Below are positions 24,187 to 31,776 of a stretch of DNA of 41,369 bases, piece by piece. The stretch covers positions 1 through 41,369 of the forward strand of contig JACQVH010000153.1 of the NCBI GenBank assembly GCA_016209895.1. Direction: 5' to 3'. The first letter of the stretch is position 1, and each line of letters opens with the position of its first letter. Both the position numbers and the translations under genes were made by a program. Source of the DNA: Candidatus Hydrogenedentota bacterium. GTDB lineage: Bacteria; Hydrogenedentota; Hydrogenedentia; Hydrogenedentales; SLHB01. Under the pieces are notes generated by a model. It saw only the letters and a program-made list of their open reading frames with translations. It did no database searches and was not told the DNA's origin.

Positions 24187-24429
24187 CTATCCTACCTGAA
24201 AACTCTGGCCCAATGGTTGAAACTCGCTCGTATCGTGTCTCTCCAGTTTTTTCCGGATTTGTTCGAAGCGCATGACCGTCTCGGCGTCATACAATCGTTC
24301 CCCGCAGTGAAGGCATACCTCCGCAGTCACATTTACCACGGCGGTATGTACGCCACCTCGCAGCAGTTTCTCTACCTCCTTCTCCATTAATTCACCGCCG
24401 CAGACCGGGCAGGCTTCAAACGGTTTCAT
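24187..24429 (-). CDS. YgiT/MqsA-type zinc-finger antitoxin
   Basis: An 80-residue protein with two CxxC pairs, CPVCGG (8-13) and CLHCGE (about 40-45), the zinc finger of YgiT/MqsA antitoxin N-domains. A helical tail follows; the MqsA helix-turn-helix is absent. ATG 24429 has AAGGAG 9 nt upstream. It overlaps the preceding DUF4258 gene by 4 nt (ATGA). It should bind and neutralise that toxin, by analogy with other DUF4258/YgiT pairs. Confidence 0.8.
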   Translation of the reverse strand: MKPFEACPVCGGELMEKEVEKLLRGGVHTAVVNVTAEVCLHCGERLYDAETVMRFEQIRKKLERHDTSEFQPLGQSFQVG

Positions 24430-24761
24430 CGTTTTCTCCTTGAGCGCCAATCAATCCAACGTTCGGGATCGGGCCGGTAAACGGTTACGAGAACGGCGAA
24501 TCTCGTCTCCGCATTGTACGCCCACACACTGTGAATAGGTTCGTTGTTGGCGCTGTGGCCGAAGATCAAGCAACTGGGATAGGGCTTGTCATCGGCATAT
24601 TTTTCGATGATCTCTCCTCGCAACACACTCAAGCTGATGTCTGCCAAAGCTAAGCCGTCCAATTGCGCTTCTTCGTCCGCGTGATTCGTAATACGAATTC
24701 GGTTAGCGCGAATGGCGTCAACGATGTCGCCTAAGTTAATGGTCGGCGTCTTATCAGGCAT
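24426..24761 (-). CDS. DUF4258 putative toxin
   Basis: A 111-residue protein from ATG 24761 (an upstream start at 24794 is possible). IRITNHADEEAQLDGLALADI (key ITNHADEEA) is the DUF4258 signature with its conserved His; YPSCLIFGHS and FAVLVTVYRPDPERW give the terminal strands and the Y-x-P-x-x-x-x-W motif. DUF4258 is a RelE-like small domain found in toxin-antitoxin pairs. Translational coupling (ATGA) with the YgiT antitoxin supports this. Confidence 0.8.
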   Translation of the reverse strand: MPDKTPTINLGDIVDAIRANRIRITNHADEEAQLDGLALADISLSVLRGEIIEKYADDKPYPSCLIFGHSANNEPIHSVWAYNAETRFAVLVTVYRPDPERWIDWRSRRKR

Positions 24762-24882
24762 GCACCAGAGTTCTTTGCCACGGCAGTATAACATGACGGG
24801 TTACAACCTGTGAATTGGCCCTGAGGCGAAAAAAGCTCCGGAACCTTCCTATCTCCGACGTGCGGGGTTACGCTGACCATCG

Positions 24883-26631
24883 TTACTCGGTATACAGTTC
24901 TTCGCCGCGGTGGAGGCGGAGGGCGATGTTGGCGGTTTGAAGTTGGGCGCGGGGCGTCGGGCAGAGGGCGGCCAGACTGCGGACGACTCCGATGAGGATG
25001 TGTTCAGCTTCGGGCCGACCATGCCACTCCGAGAATTGGCGCACGCCGGCTTCCAGCACTTGGAACGTGTGGAAATCGAGGTCTTCGCGCAGCGTGGCGT
25101 AGGCCAGCGTATCGAAGAGTTCCGGGGCCGGAAGTCCCAGCCGAAGGTACCGCGCGACGTAGCGCGCGGCGAGGTCCACTTGGCCCCAGCGGTTCAGGCA
25201 ATCGAGCAGCCCCTCGCGGAGCGCGCGCGGCTCGCGCGGCAAGTCGTCGAGATCATCGTCTTCCGGTAGTCGTGCCGGGGGCACGTTGAGATAACGGTCG
25301 AGATATACGGCGATCGCGGCGTGCCGGATGGCGCGCACTACGTCCGGCGTCGGGCTGCGACGCACGGCCTGATGGACGGCGTTGGCGTAGATGAACGTGT
25401 GTCGGGGGTTGAACCAATCGCCGACCTCGTTCGCCAGCGAAAATTGGGCCAGACGGAGGGCGGCGGCGTAGGCCACGCGCTTGGCTAACTCGGTCGGAGG
25501 AGCGCCGGCTTCAAGCGCGTCCTGCAACGCGCGTAGGACGGTGACGGGCTCGTCGCCAAGGAGGATATCTGCCAGTTGTCCGTCGTCACGCCACGAGCTA
25601 TTGTGTCCGGTCTTCAGCAGGTTGGGCAGTTCGCGTTCCAATGCCCGCAAGGGCTCAATGATCTCGATGGGATGATGCCATTCGGTGCTCTCTTCGCCGC
25701 CGCGCGAGCGCACCAGCGCCGGCACGCCCATGGCCAAGAAGGGCGCCACATATTCGTTGCCGAGCGTTTCGTTGAGTTCAAAGATTTTGTTGTGGAAGTC
25801 GAAGACGTGGCCGCGGTCCGCATAAGGTCGTTCGGCGGCCACGCCGAAAACCAAGTCTGCGAGAAGGGTCTTGGGGAAACCACGTTCGACGGCGGTCAGG
25901 ATGGTGCGCTCGGCGCCGTCGCGGTGCCGCGTGATTACCCATTGCCGCAGCCAGCGTTTCAAGGTCTCAAAGTCGTGCGCTTCCGTATCGAGCGGATGCC
26001 GTTCCCGGCGCGGTACGGATTCGCTGGCTTCGTCGGCGATACGTCGCACCGCGTAGAACATTGCATAATACCGCGTCTCAGCGCTGAGCACAGGAAAGAG
26101 ATTCGTCACGCACGTGAGCCGGACCATACCCTCGGACCAGATTTCGAGATTGCGGAGCGCGAAATCGGCGACCGCCCGGATGACCTCTTTGACATCCCCA
26201 TCTGCGGAGAGGAGTCCTAACAGCGCCTTGGCCTGGATGAGGCCGATGTCCTGTTCCATACCACGGAGGAGGCGCATGCGGTAGTAGCTTGCGTCGGCAC
26301 GCACGCGCGGCACGGGCGAGACGTACACGACGCCGTCGTCCACCGTGACGTCGTAGGCGGGCACGTCGTCGGCCCACAAATCGAAGGTGCACCCGCTCGC
26401 CAGGTCAAACCGCGCCTCATGCCAATGACACGTAAGGAGGCCGTCCTTAACGGTACCTCGCTGGAGCGGAAAACCCATGTGCGGACAGCGGTTGTCCACC
26501 GCGTAGAAGCGGCCGTCAGCGGCAAAGACGGCGATGGGAACATCCGCCCCGTGTACGATCCGCACTTTGTCCTGCGCCAATTCCTGAACCGTGCCGACTC
26601 GGATTCGCGCTATGGTGCTAGCGACCGCCAT
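24883..26631 (-). CDS. Rieske [2Fe-2S] domain fused to a large uncharacterised helical domain
   Basis: A 582-residue protein from ATG 26631. Residues about 8-105 form a Rieske ferredoxin domain with complete cluster ligands Cys49, His51 (CPHMG) and Cys68, His71 (CHWHEARFD). The remaining 470 residues are helical with conserved-looking His motifs: HVFDFHNKIFE, TGHNSSWRDDG, HTFIYANAVHQAVRR and IRHAAIAVYLDRYLNVPPA. I cannot name this domain; similar Rieske fusions exist in Chloroflexota and Planctomycetota as unannotated proteins, from memory. The His pattern suggests a metal-dependent oxidase-like site fed by the Rieske cluster. No signal peptide. It diverges from the J-like operon. Confidence 0.7.
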   Translation of the reverse strand: MAVASTIARIRVGTVQELAQDKVRIVHGADVPIAVFAADGRFYAVDNRCPHMGFPLQRGTVKDGLLTCHWHEARFDLASGCTFDLWADDVPAYDVTVDDGVVYVSPVPRVRADASYYRMRLLRGMEQDIGLIQAKALLGLLSADGDVKEVIRAVADFALRNLEIWSEGMVRLTCVTNLFPVLSAETRYYAMFYAVRRIADEASESVPRRERHPLDTEAHDFETLKRWLRQWVITRHRDGAERTILTAVERGFPKTLLADLVFGVAAERPYADRGHVFDFHNKIFELNETLGNEYVAPFLAMGVPALVRSRGGEESTEWHHPIEIIEPLRALERELPNLLKTGHNSSWRDDGQLADILLGDEPVTVLRALQDALEAGAPPTELAKRVAYAAALRLAQFSLANEVGDWFNPRHTFIYANAVHQAVRRSPTPDVVRAIRHAAIAVYLDRYLNVPPARLPEDDDLDDLPREPRALREGLLDCLNRWGQVDLAARYVARYLRLGLPAPELFDTLAYATLREDLDFHTFQVLEAGVRQFSEWHGRPEAEHILIGVVRSLAALCPTPRAQLQTANIALRLHRGEELYTE

Positions 26632-26695
26632 AGTATGAAAGTTAACACCTGACGATGAGCGAATGAATGCCGGCGGGCGGCCGGAGACAGTGGAG

Positions 26696-26724
26696 TTGTT
26701 CAACAGCGGGCTGGAAGATAGAAT
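26696..26724 (+). promoter_or_regulatory. promoter of the J-like/TPR/PHP/lepB/lpxH operon
   Basis: TTGTTC (26696-26701) and TAGAAT (26719-26724) are 17 nt apart, 4/6 and 5/6 to consensus. The chosen start ATG of the first gene is 33 nt downstream of the -10. It lies in the divergent gap with the Rieske gene. Confidence 0.5.
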
Positions 26725-26756
26725 ATCATTTTGCTTTGAGCGGGAAGATCGAGTCT

Positions 26757-27350
26757 ATGTCGGACAACGTGCAGGGATACGTTAACTATTTCGAAATTCT
26801 GGACTTGGACGAGACGGCCAAGCCGGGCGAGGTGCGCAAGAACTATCGCAAGAAGATGAAGGACTTGGTGTTCGAGATTTCGCAGGCCCAGATCACCGAG
26901 GAGCGGCGCGCCCATTATTTGCTCGAGATGGCCAAGCTGAATGCCGCCTTTTGTCTTTTGCGTGATACGGCTTCGCGGGAGGCGTATTGGAACGAGCGCA
27001 GGTATCTGATCGAGCTCGAGGAGATGTGGCGGGAGGCGGCGGCGCGGTCGGGCAATGCCGTGGAATCCGACGCTTTGCGCCGGGAGTTTGACAGCAAAGT
27101 GCGGAGTTTCCTGGCCAAATATGTCGAGGAATTGATGCTCGATGCGGGGCGGGACAAGGAGTGCGTCGAGGCGAGCAACTGGGACGAAGCCCATGAGCGC
27201 CACGCCTCCCGGATACTGCGCTATTATCGGCACCGTCTTTACCAACAAATATTGGAACGTCTGCCGTACTATGAGGTGACGCCGCCGCGGATTGACTGGG
27301 AGGAGCGGCAACGCACCATCGGACGCATCCTGGCGGGCAGCGCTTCATGA
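26757..27350 (+). CDS. J-domain-like protein lacking the HPD motif
   Basis: A 197-residue cytosolic protein. The first 70 residues follow the J-domain pattern (YFEILDLDETAKPGEVRKNY, then LNAAFCLLRDTASREAYW, cf. EILGV...EIRKAYR and AYEVLSDPEKRAEYD), but the loop that should hold HPD reads RKKMKDLVFEISQAQITEER, so stimulation of DnaK ATPase is unlikely. The rest is helical and charged. ATG 26757 is used because MSDNVQGYVNYFEIL begins the domain. It overlaps the next gene by 4 nt, so the two products probably work together. Confidence 0.6.
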   Translation: MSDNVQGYVNYFEILDLDETAKPGEVRKNYRKKMKDLVFEISQAQITEERRAHYLLEMAKLNAAFCLLRDTASREAYWNERRYLIELEEMWREAAARSGNAVESDALRREFDSKVRSFLAKYVEELMLDAGRDKECVEASNWDEAHERHASRILRYYRHRLYQQILERLPYYEVTPPRIDWEERQRTIGRILAGSAS

Positions 27351-28441
27351 AATCCGACCGCAGGCGTTCGCCTGAGACCAAGACGGTTGAACCGGAATTG
27401 GCGGCAAAGGCGTTGGCGAAAGCGGTGTGCGAAGGGGATATTGTGAATTTCCGGCTAGTGTTTTCGCCCTTCTCTCCCGCGCGCCGGAGTTCCACCGAGC
27501 GCTTTGAGGCCGAGAAGTACTCGTATTTGCTGCCGGATGACGACCTCGAGGGTTCGATGGTCTTCAAGGAGGCGCTGCAACTTGTTCAGAAGACGGAGAC
27601 TTGGGAGCATATCCAGAAGGAACTCGAAGAGAAACGCCCGGCGCAGATGCCTTCCGAGCTACTGATGGTATTGGGTGATCATGCAGTGCGGGCGGGCAAA
27701 TACACCAGCGCCGCCCAAGCTTATGAATTGTTGCGCATCCGCCCCCGCATCCAGGAGGAATATTTGCGGCAGGCGGATGCGGCATTAGACGAGGGCAATA
27801 TCCGGAAAGCGGTACGCGGCTACCGCATCGCGACCGGGCTGGCGTATAACTACGCGGCTTTCCCGGAACCACTGCCGAACGTGCCGGATTACCAGACCCG
27901 CGCCCTGATGTTACATGGACAGTACCCCGAGCGTCCGGAAGACTGTGTGGCGCTGCAGGAACCGCAGAGCTTTCTGAGCACGGCCTTATCGTATCTGCTT
28001 TTGGATGCGGAAGCGGCGGCCCGGCTTGGGGCGCGCTCGGTCGAGACGCGAGTCATGTTTCTCAAGGAATTGGTCGCGCAGATTGACGTGGACTGGAACG
28101 AATTCACGGAGCGGTTTCATGATACGTTGCAGTTGGCGAAAGAGTTCGGTAAACGACTGGAGCAACATACCCAAGGACGGTGGCTGACGCCGCGGAGTCT
28201 GGCCGAGGAAATCGATCAGGCCTTCGGCGAGGACCCGCACAAGATTACCGCGCACCTCTTGGGACGCGAGATTGAAGGCGGTGAATGGTGGCAGTATCTC
28301 AAGGAATTGGCTTACAAACATCCCGCGGGAGTGCTGTTTATTTCGCGGCAGAGCGTGGGCGAACGGGAAATCCTGGTTCCCCGTTATCGCGCCGACTCAC
28401 CCGTTCCGGCGGCGCTTGGCTTGCTCACAAAATCGGGTTAG
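27347..28441 (+). CDS. TPR-like helical protein of unknown function
   Basis: A 364-residue cytosolic protein without a signal peptide. Residues about 100-170 contain helix pairs of TPR type (LGDHAVRAGKYTSAAQAYEL, ADAALDEGNIRKAVRGYRIA). The C-terminal third (LTPRSLAEEIDQAFG, WWQYLKELAYKHPAGVLFIS) is not recognisable. It is translationally coupled to the J-like gene (ATGA) and is followed without gap by the PHP gene. A partner-binding scaffold is an inference. Confidence 0.6.
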   Translation: MKSDRRRSPETKTVEPELAAKALAKAVCEGDIVNFRLVFSPFSPARRSSTERFEAEKYSYLLPDDDLEGSMVFKEALQLVQKTETWEHIQKELEEKRPAQMPSELLMVLGDHAVRAGKYTSAAQAYELLRIRPRIQEEYLRQADAALDEGNIRKAVRGYRIATGLAYNYAAFPEPLPNVPDYQTRALMLHGQYPERPEDCVALQEPQSFLSTALSYLLLDAEAAARLGARSVETRVMFLKELVAQIDVDWNEFTERFHDTLQLAKEFGKRLEQHTQGRWLTPRSLAEEIDQAFGEDPHKITAHLLGREIEGGEWWQYLKELAYKHPAGVLFISRQSVGEREILVPRYRADSPVPAALGLLTKSG

Positions 28442-28462
28442 GTGGACAGTTTAGCAGGATTC

Positions 28463-29101
28463 ATGGGTTATCTTTTTGATTTGCACGTCCATACCAATCG
28501 GTATTCTCCCTGTAGCCGAATCCCGCCGGAGCAACTGGTGCGGCAGGCGTTGCGCGCCGGTTTGGACGGTCTCGCGATCACGGAACATCACCGGCAGTGG
28601 GAGGAAGAAGAGCTGGGCGCGCTCGTGAACGCCAACGGCGCGTCGAGGTTCACGCTGCTCGCGGGCTTCGAGTATTCGTCGTCACAAGGCGATTTGTTGA
28701 TCTATGGCGTCCCGTCGGACCAAGTTTCCTCCTTCATTCCGGGCGGGCCGCCGCAAAAGGCGGCGGAGATGGCGCGCCGGCTCGGCGGTGTTTGCGTGGC
28801 GGCGCACCCGACTCGCGCGGGACTGGGTTTCGGTGAACGCATTCATGAAATTCCGCTGGTCGGTATCGAGGTCGTCAGCGTGAATCTTAAGGAATATGAG
28901 CAACGTCTGGCGTTGGGCCTAGCTAAGGCGATCAAAGTGCCGCCGGTCGCGTGCAGCGACGCCCATCGGCTGGAAGACGTGGGGCGCTACGCCACCGAGT
29001 TCCAGGACCCGATCCGTTCCATGTCGGATTTACAAAAGGCCCTGTCACGTGGTAGATTTCGACCGGCAGACCATGCCTTGGCAGTCAGAGGTAGAGTGTG
29101 A
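28463..29101 (+). CDS. PHP-domain metal-dependent phosphoesterase
   Basis: A 212-residue protein with the PHP metal motifs: DLHVHTNRYSPCSR (6-19; His8, His10), ITEHHRQWEEEE (about 38-49), AHPTRAG (about 111-117) and CSDAHRLEDVG near the C-terminus. PHP proteins hydrolyse phosphoesters such as nucleotide or histidinol phosphates; the substrate is open. ATG 28463 follows CAGGA; GTG 28442, abutting the previous stop, would add 7 residues. Its stop overlaps the lepB start. Confidence 0.85.
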   Translation: MGYLFDLHVHTNRYSPCSRIPPEQLVRQALRAGLDGLAITEHHRQWEEEELGALVNANGASRFTLLAGFEYSSSQGDLLIYGVPSDQVSSFIPGGPPQKAAEMARRLGGVCVAAHPTRAGLGFGERIHEIPLVGIEVVSVNLKEYEQRLALGLAKAIKVPPVACSDAHRLEDVGRYATEFQDPIRSMSDLQKALSRGRFRPADHALAVRGRV

Positions 29102-29766
29102 ACGAAAACGAATCATTCCCAGAACGGCCCCAGTCCCAACCGCCTTCCCGGTCGGAGGTCAAACGTGAGGTCATCGAGTTTATCAAGATGGTGGCCTGGT
29201 TTCTGGTGCTTTTTTTTGCGTTGCGGACCTACGTGATCGAAGGCTACGAGGTGCAGGGGCCATCCATGCGGCCCACGCTCGAAGACCGGGAGCGCATCCT
29301 GGTGTTTAAGCTGCCGCACCTGTTGAGCCAGTTCCGGTGGCTGTCAGGGATTGACGCCGTGGAGCCGGGCGACATCGTGGTTTTCGAAAGCCCCGACGAC
29401 CAGGACAAACGCTACGTCAAGCGGGTGATCGCGAAAGGGCCGAAAAAAACTCCGAGCAATACCGTCGGCGCGGAAGAGCATGGTTCGCCGTCCCGGCCGG
29501 AACCGGGGGCGAAGGTCGTGATCGAGGGCAACACGGTGTACGTCAACAATCAGCGCATTCATGAGGACTATCTCCAAGCCGACCATGCCACGACGGACGG
29601 CGATTCCGAAGAAGTGCTTTTGGGGCCGGGTAAGTATTACGTGCTCGGCGATAACCGCGAGGTGAGCAAGGACAGCCGCTCCTTCGGGCCAATCGAGGAC
29701 GACACGATTGTCGGGACCGCCCTCCTGCGGTTCTGGCCGCCGAACAAAATCAGCATCTTGCGATGA
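29098..29766 (+). CDS. lepB: signal peptidase I
   Basis: Membrane-bound serine protease that removes Sec signal peptides. The 222-residue protein starts at GTG 29098, overlapping the PHP stop by 4 nt. One N-terminal membrane segment (MVAWFLVLFFALRTYVI, 31-47) precedes the catalytic Ser56 in GPSMRPTL, and the catalytic Lys108 lies in DKRYVKRVIA. GDNREVSKDSRSFG is the family C-terminal signature. The region 115-135 is an extra low-complexity insertion (KTPSNTVGAEEHGSPSRPEP). lpxH follows with a 4-nt overlap. Confidence 0.95.
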   Translation: MNENESFPERPQSQPPSRSEVKREVIEFIKMVAWFLVLFFALRTYVIEGYEVQGPSMRPTLEDRERILVFKLPHLLSQFRWLSGIDAVEPGDIVVFESPDDQDKRYVKRVIAKGPKKTPSNTVGAEEHGSPSRPEPGAKVVIEGNTVYVNNQRIHEDYLQADHATTDGDSEEVLLGPGKYYVLGDNREVSKDSRSFGPIEDDTIVGTALLRFWPPNKISILR

Positions 29767-30533
29767 ACACCGTGATCGTCTCGGACGTCCACCTCCGGGT
29801 CGCGGAGAGCGGCCAGGCGTCCATGAGCGATTTTGTACGCTTCCTGCGGGGCTTGGAGTGGGGGAAAATCGAGCGTTTCATCATACTGGGCGACCTGTTC
29901 GATTTCTGGTTTGAGTATCGCCACGTGATCTTTTCTGGTTATTTCGACGTGTTGAGGGCCTTCGCGGACATGGCTGACCACGGGATCGAAATCCATTTCA
30001 TCTGCGGGAACCACGATTTCTGGGCCGGGCGCTTCCTCGAGAAACAACTGAAGTTTAGTCTCCACTGGGAACCGATGCGCCTGCAGCTTGGTCCACATCG
30101 CGTCCTGTTGGTCCACGGCGACGGCCTCAATCCCAAGGACGTGGGCTATCGCATTTATAAGCGGATCGCCCGCCGGCGTCCGGTGGTTTGGCTGTTTAGT
30201 CTGCTGCACCCCGACCGGGCCATGCGGCTGGGGCAGTGGGTCTCGGGCCGCAGTCGGCACCTGCTCAGCGCCAAGGACCCGCGCTTGGGTTCCGAGGTCG
30301 CGCCGTTGCAGGAGTTTGCCCGGCGCACGCTCGCCGGCGGCGAGGCCGACGTGGTGCTTTGCGGGCACTCGCATTATCCCGTCGTGGAAGAGTTTCCCAC
30401 GCCGAACGGGCCCGGCCGCTACATCAACGCCGGCGACTGGTTGGTCCATCGGTCATACGTGGTCTGGGACGGGTCGGAGTTTCGGCTTGAATCGTACAGT
30501 AATGAGCAACGAGCAACGAGCAATGAGCAATGA
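29763..30533 (+). CDS. lpxH: UDP-2,3-diacylglucosamine diphosphatase-like metallophosphoesterase
   Basis: LpxH makes lipid X from UDP-2,3-diacylglucosamine in lipid A synthesis, at the inner membrane surface. The calcineurin-like site is complete: SDVHL (Asp8, His10), GDLFDFWFEY (Asp44), CGNHDFW (Asn83, His84), HGDG (His118) and CGHSHYP. FDFW after the second Asp is typical of LpxH and its relatives (LpxG-like enzymes cannot be excluded). The last residues, YSNEQRATSNEQ, are encoded by the first units of a 7-bp tandem array, so the original C-terminus was replaced or extended. It overlaps lepB by 4 nt. Confidence 0.85.
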   Translation: MNTVIVSDVHLRVAESGQASMSDFVRFLRGLEWGKIERFIILGDLFDFWFEYRHVIFSGYFDVLRAFADMADHGIEIHFICGNHDFWAGRFLEKQLKFSLHWEPMRLQLGPHRVLLVHGDGLNPKDVGYRIYKRIARRRPVVWLFSLLHPDRAMRLGQWVSGRSRHLLSAKDPRLGSEVAPLQEFARRTLAGGEADVVLCGHSHYPVVEEFPTPNGPGRYINAGDWLVHRSYVVWDGSEFRLESYSNEQRATSNEQ

Positions 30534-30578
30534 GTAGTGAGCAACGAGCGATGAGAAGTGAGCGCCGAGTACCGAGTT
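30502..30578. repeat. degenerate 7-bp array (ATGAGCA type), 11 units
   Basis: Eleven contiguous units run without gaps: ATGAGCA, ACGAGCA, ACGAGCA, ATGAGCA, ATGAGTA, GTGAGCA, ACGAGCG, ATGAGAA, GTGAGCG, CCGAGTA and CCGAGTT. Position 3-5 (GAG) is invariant. The first units form the C-terminal codons and stop of lpxH. The same units recur at 35436-35463. Confidence 0.9.
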
Positions 30579-30584
30579 CAGTGG

Positions 30585-30633
30585 CCCTGAACCCTAGACT
30601 CTGAACCCTGAACCCTATACCCGAGACCCAAGT
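30585..30633. repeat. degenerate 7-bp array (CCCTGAA type), 7 units
   Basis: Seven contiguous units: CCCTGAA, CCCTAGA, CTCTGAA, CCCTGAA, CCCTATA, CCCGAGA and CCCAAGT. The array ends at the stop codon of the convergent PP2C gene. The complementary form follows pdxJ at 4153, and CCCGAGA units recur at 35541-35575. Confidence 0.9.
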
Positions 30634-31550
30634 TATTTCGCCCCCAGGCCCAAGTAGTAGCCACCTGCGAAGCAAGCCAAGCCGATCAGGGCCGTTATGA
30701 GTCCCCAGAGCAGTTTCAGGCCGTACTTCTGCAGGATCGCGGCGAGGCGCATGGAAAGGAGTCGCGGCAGGCTGGGGCTGATGTGGGCCACGATAGCCGT
30801 GATGTTGTCCGTGCCGCCGTGTTCGTTCGCGAGATTGATTAATCGCTGCGCAATCTCGGCCGCGCTGCCCCGGCGTTTGAACACGGCGCAGAGGTCGGTA
30901 TCCTTTACCATGTTGACCAGCCCGTCGCTGCACAACAGCAGCATATCGCCCGGCACGATATGCCAGAGGTAGCTGTCAATCTCGACATCCGGCTGCGTGC
31001 CGATGCTGCGCGTGACCAGGTTGCGGCGGTTGTCCGATTCCGCCTCCGACCGCGACATCAGGCCGAGCTTCACTTGCTCGTCCACCCAGGAATGGTCCAC
31101 GGTCCGCGCGATGATCTCGCCGTCGCGGAGGTGATAGCAGCGGGAATCGCCGACGTTGCCGACGTAGACTTTCTTGGGCGTTACGAGGGCCGCGAGCAGC
31201 GTGGTACCCATGGGCCGACCCGACTTGACCAGCTCGAGGTTTTGCCGGTGGAGGTTGTCGTTGGCGGCTTTGATCCGGTCGCGGATGAGGGGGAGCGGCC
31301 CTTCGTCTTCTTCCGTATCTTCGCGCGGCGCGGGCGGTGGCTCCTTGAGCATATCTTTGAGGTAAGAGACCGCGAGCTTGCTCGCAATCTCGCCCCCCGT
31401 ATGCCCACCCAAGCCGTCCGCGACACAGAGCAAGGCGCCGTTTTCGAAAAGGCGCAACCCGGGCGTCTCTTCCCGAAACACCCCGAAGCAATCCTCGTTT
31501 GTACGCTTGCGACGGCCCACGTCCGTCTGCGCGGCGATATCCATTCGCAC
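30633..31550 (-). CDS. PP2C-type serine/threonine phosphatase with a C-terminal membrane anchor
   Basis: A 305-residue PPM/PP2C phosphatase that reverses Ser/Thr kinase signalling. The metal site motifs are TNEDCFGVF (17-25), VADGLGGHTGGE (about 44-55), GTTLLAAL, VGNVGDSRCYHL, LLLCSDGLVNMV and GGTDNITAIVA. A proline/acidic insertion (PPPAPREDTEEDEG) lies at about 72-85. The C-terminus has one membrane segment (LLWGLITALIGLACFAGGYYLG), so the catalytic domain faces the cytosol. GTG 31550 is kept because GGAAG sits 10 nt upstream; ATG 31544 is possible. No kinase is in the window. Confidence 0.9.
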   Translation of the reverse strand: MRMDIAAQTDVGRRKRTNEDCFGVFREETPGLRLFENGALLCVADGLGGHTGGEIASKLAVSYLKDMLKEPPPAPREDTEEDEGPLPLIRDRIKAANDNLHRQNLELVKSGRPMGTTLLAALVTPKKVYVGNVGDSRCYHLRDGEIIARTVDHSWVDEQVKLGLMSRSEAESDNRRNLVTRSIGTQPDVEIDSYLWHIVPGDMLLLCSDGLVNMVKDTDLCAVFKRRGSAAEIAQRLINLANEHGGTDNITAIVAHISPSLPRLLSMRLAAILQKYGLKLLWGLITALIGLACFAGGYYLGLGAK

Positions 31551-31599
31551 GGTCGCGTGTCTTCCTTTTGAGATACTTCAATTCACGATAACAGAGTGT

Positions 31600-31619
31600 G
31601 CGCGTTGACGGCAACGCGC
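31600..31619. repeat. 8-bp perfect hairpin between PP2C and the ArsR-rhodanese gene
   Basis: GCGCGTTG (31600-31607), ACGG and CAACGCGC (31612-31619) form a perfect stem-loop in the divergent gap. There is no T-run on either side. The rest of the gap up to 31719 has only AAGGACC-like short repeats. Confidence 0.6.
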
Positions 31620-31719
31620 CGCAAAAAGGGCAGATGGTAAAGACGCCAAGGACCACAAGGACCGCAGGGACGACGACCCGGCCGGTCTGCGACGGTGTCA
31701 GGTGTCTCACCAAGGTCTC

Positions 31720-31748
31720 TTGACAAGCGTGGCGGGTTCAATTATTCT
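31720..31748 (+). promoter_or_regulatory. strong sigma70-type promoter of the ArsR-rhodanese operon
   Basis: A perfect TTGACA (31720-31725) and TATTCT (31743-31748) are separated by exactly 17 nt. Transcription would start at about 31755, within the palindromic operator, and the first ATG lies 28 nt after the -10. Confidence 0.75.
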
Positions 31749-31752
31749 ATTG

Positions 31753-31766
31753 TTTATTTGAATAAA
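31753..31766. promoter_or_regulatory. palindromic operator of the ArsR-rhodanese regulator
   Basis: TTTATT-TG-AATAAA is a perfect 6-bp-arm palindrome at the expected transcription start, 10 nt before the regulator ATG. ArsR/SmtB proteins bind AT-rich dyads of this sort next to their own gene, so autorepression is likely. Confidence 0.6.
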
Positions 31767-31776
31767 GGACCTCCGC

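Noticed and set aside
29637..30449. 270-codon minus-strand frame opposite lpxH
   Set aside because: Antisense to the conserved metallophosphoesterase; no independent motif.
30502..30633. CRISPR array
   Set aside because: Units are 7 bp, contiguous and without spacers, so this is a short tandem repeat.
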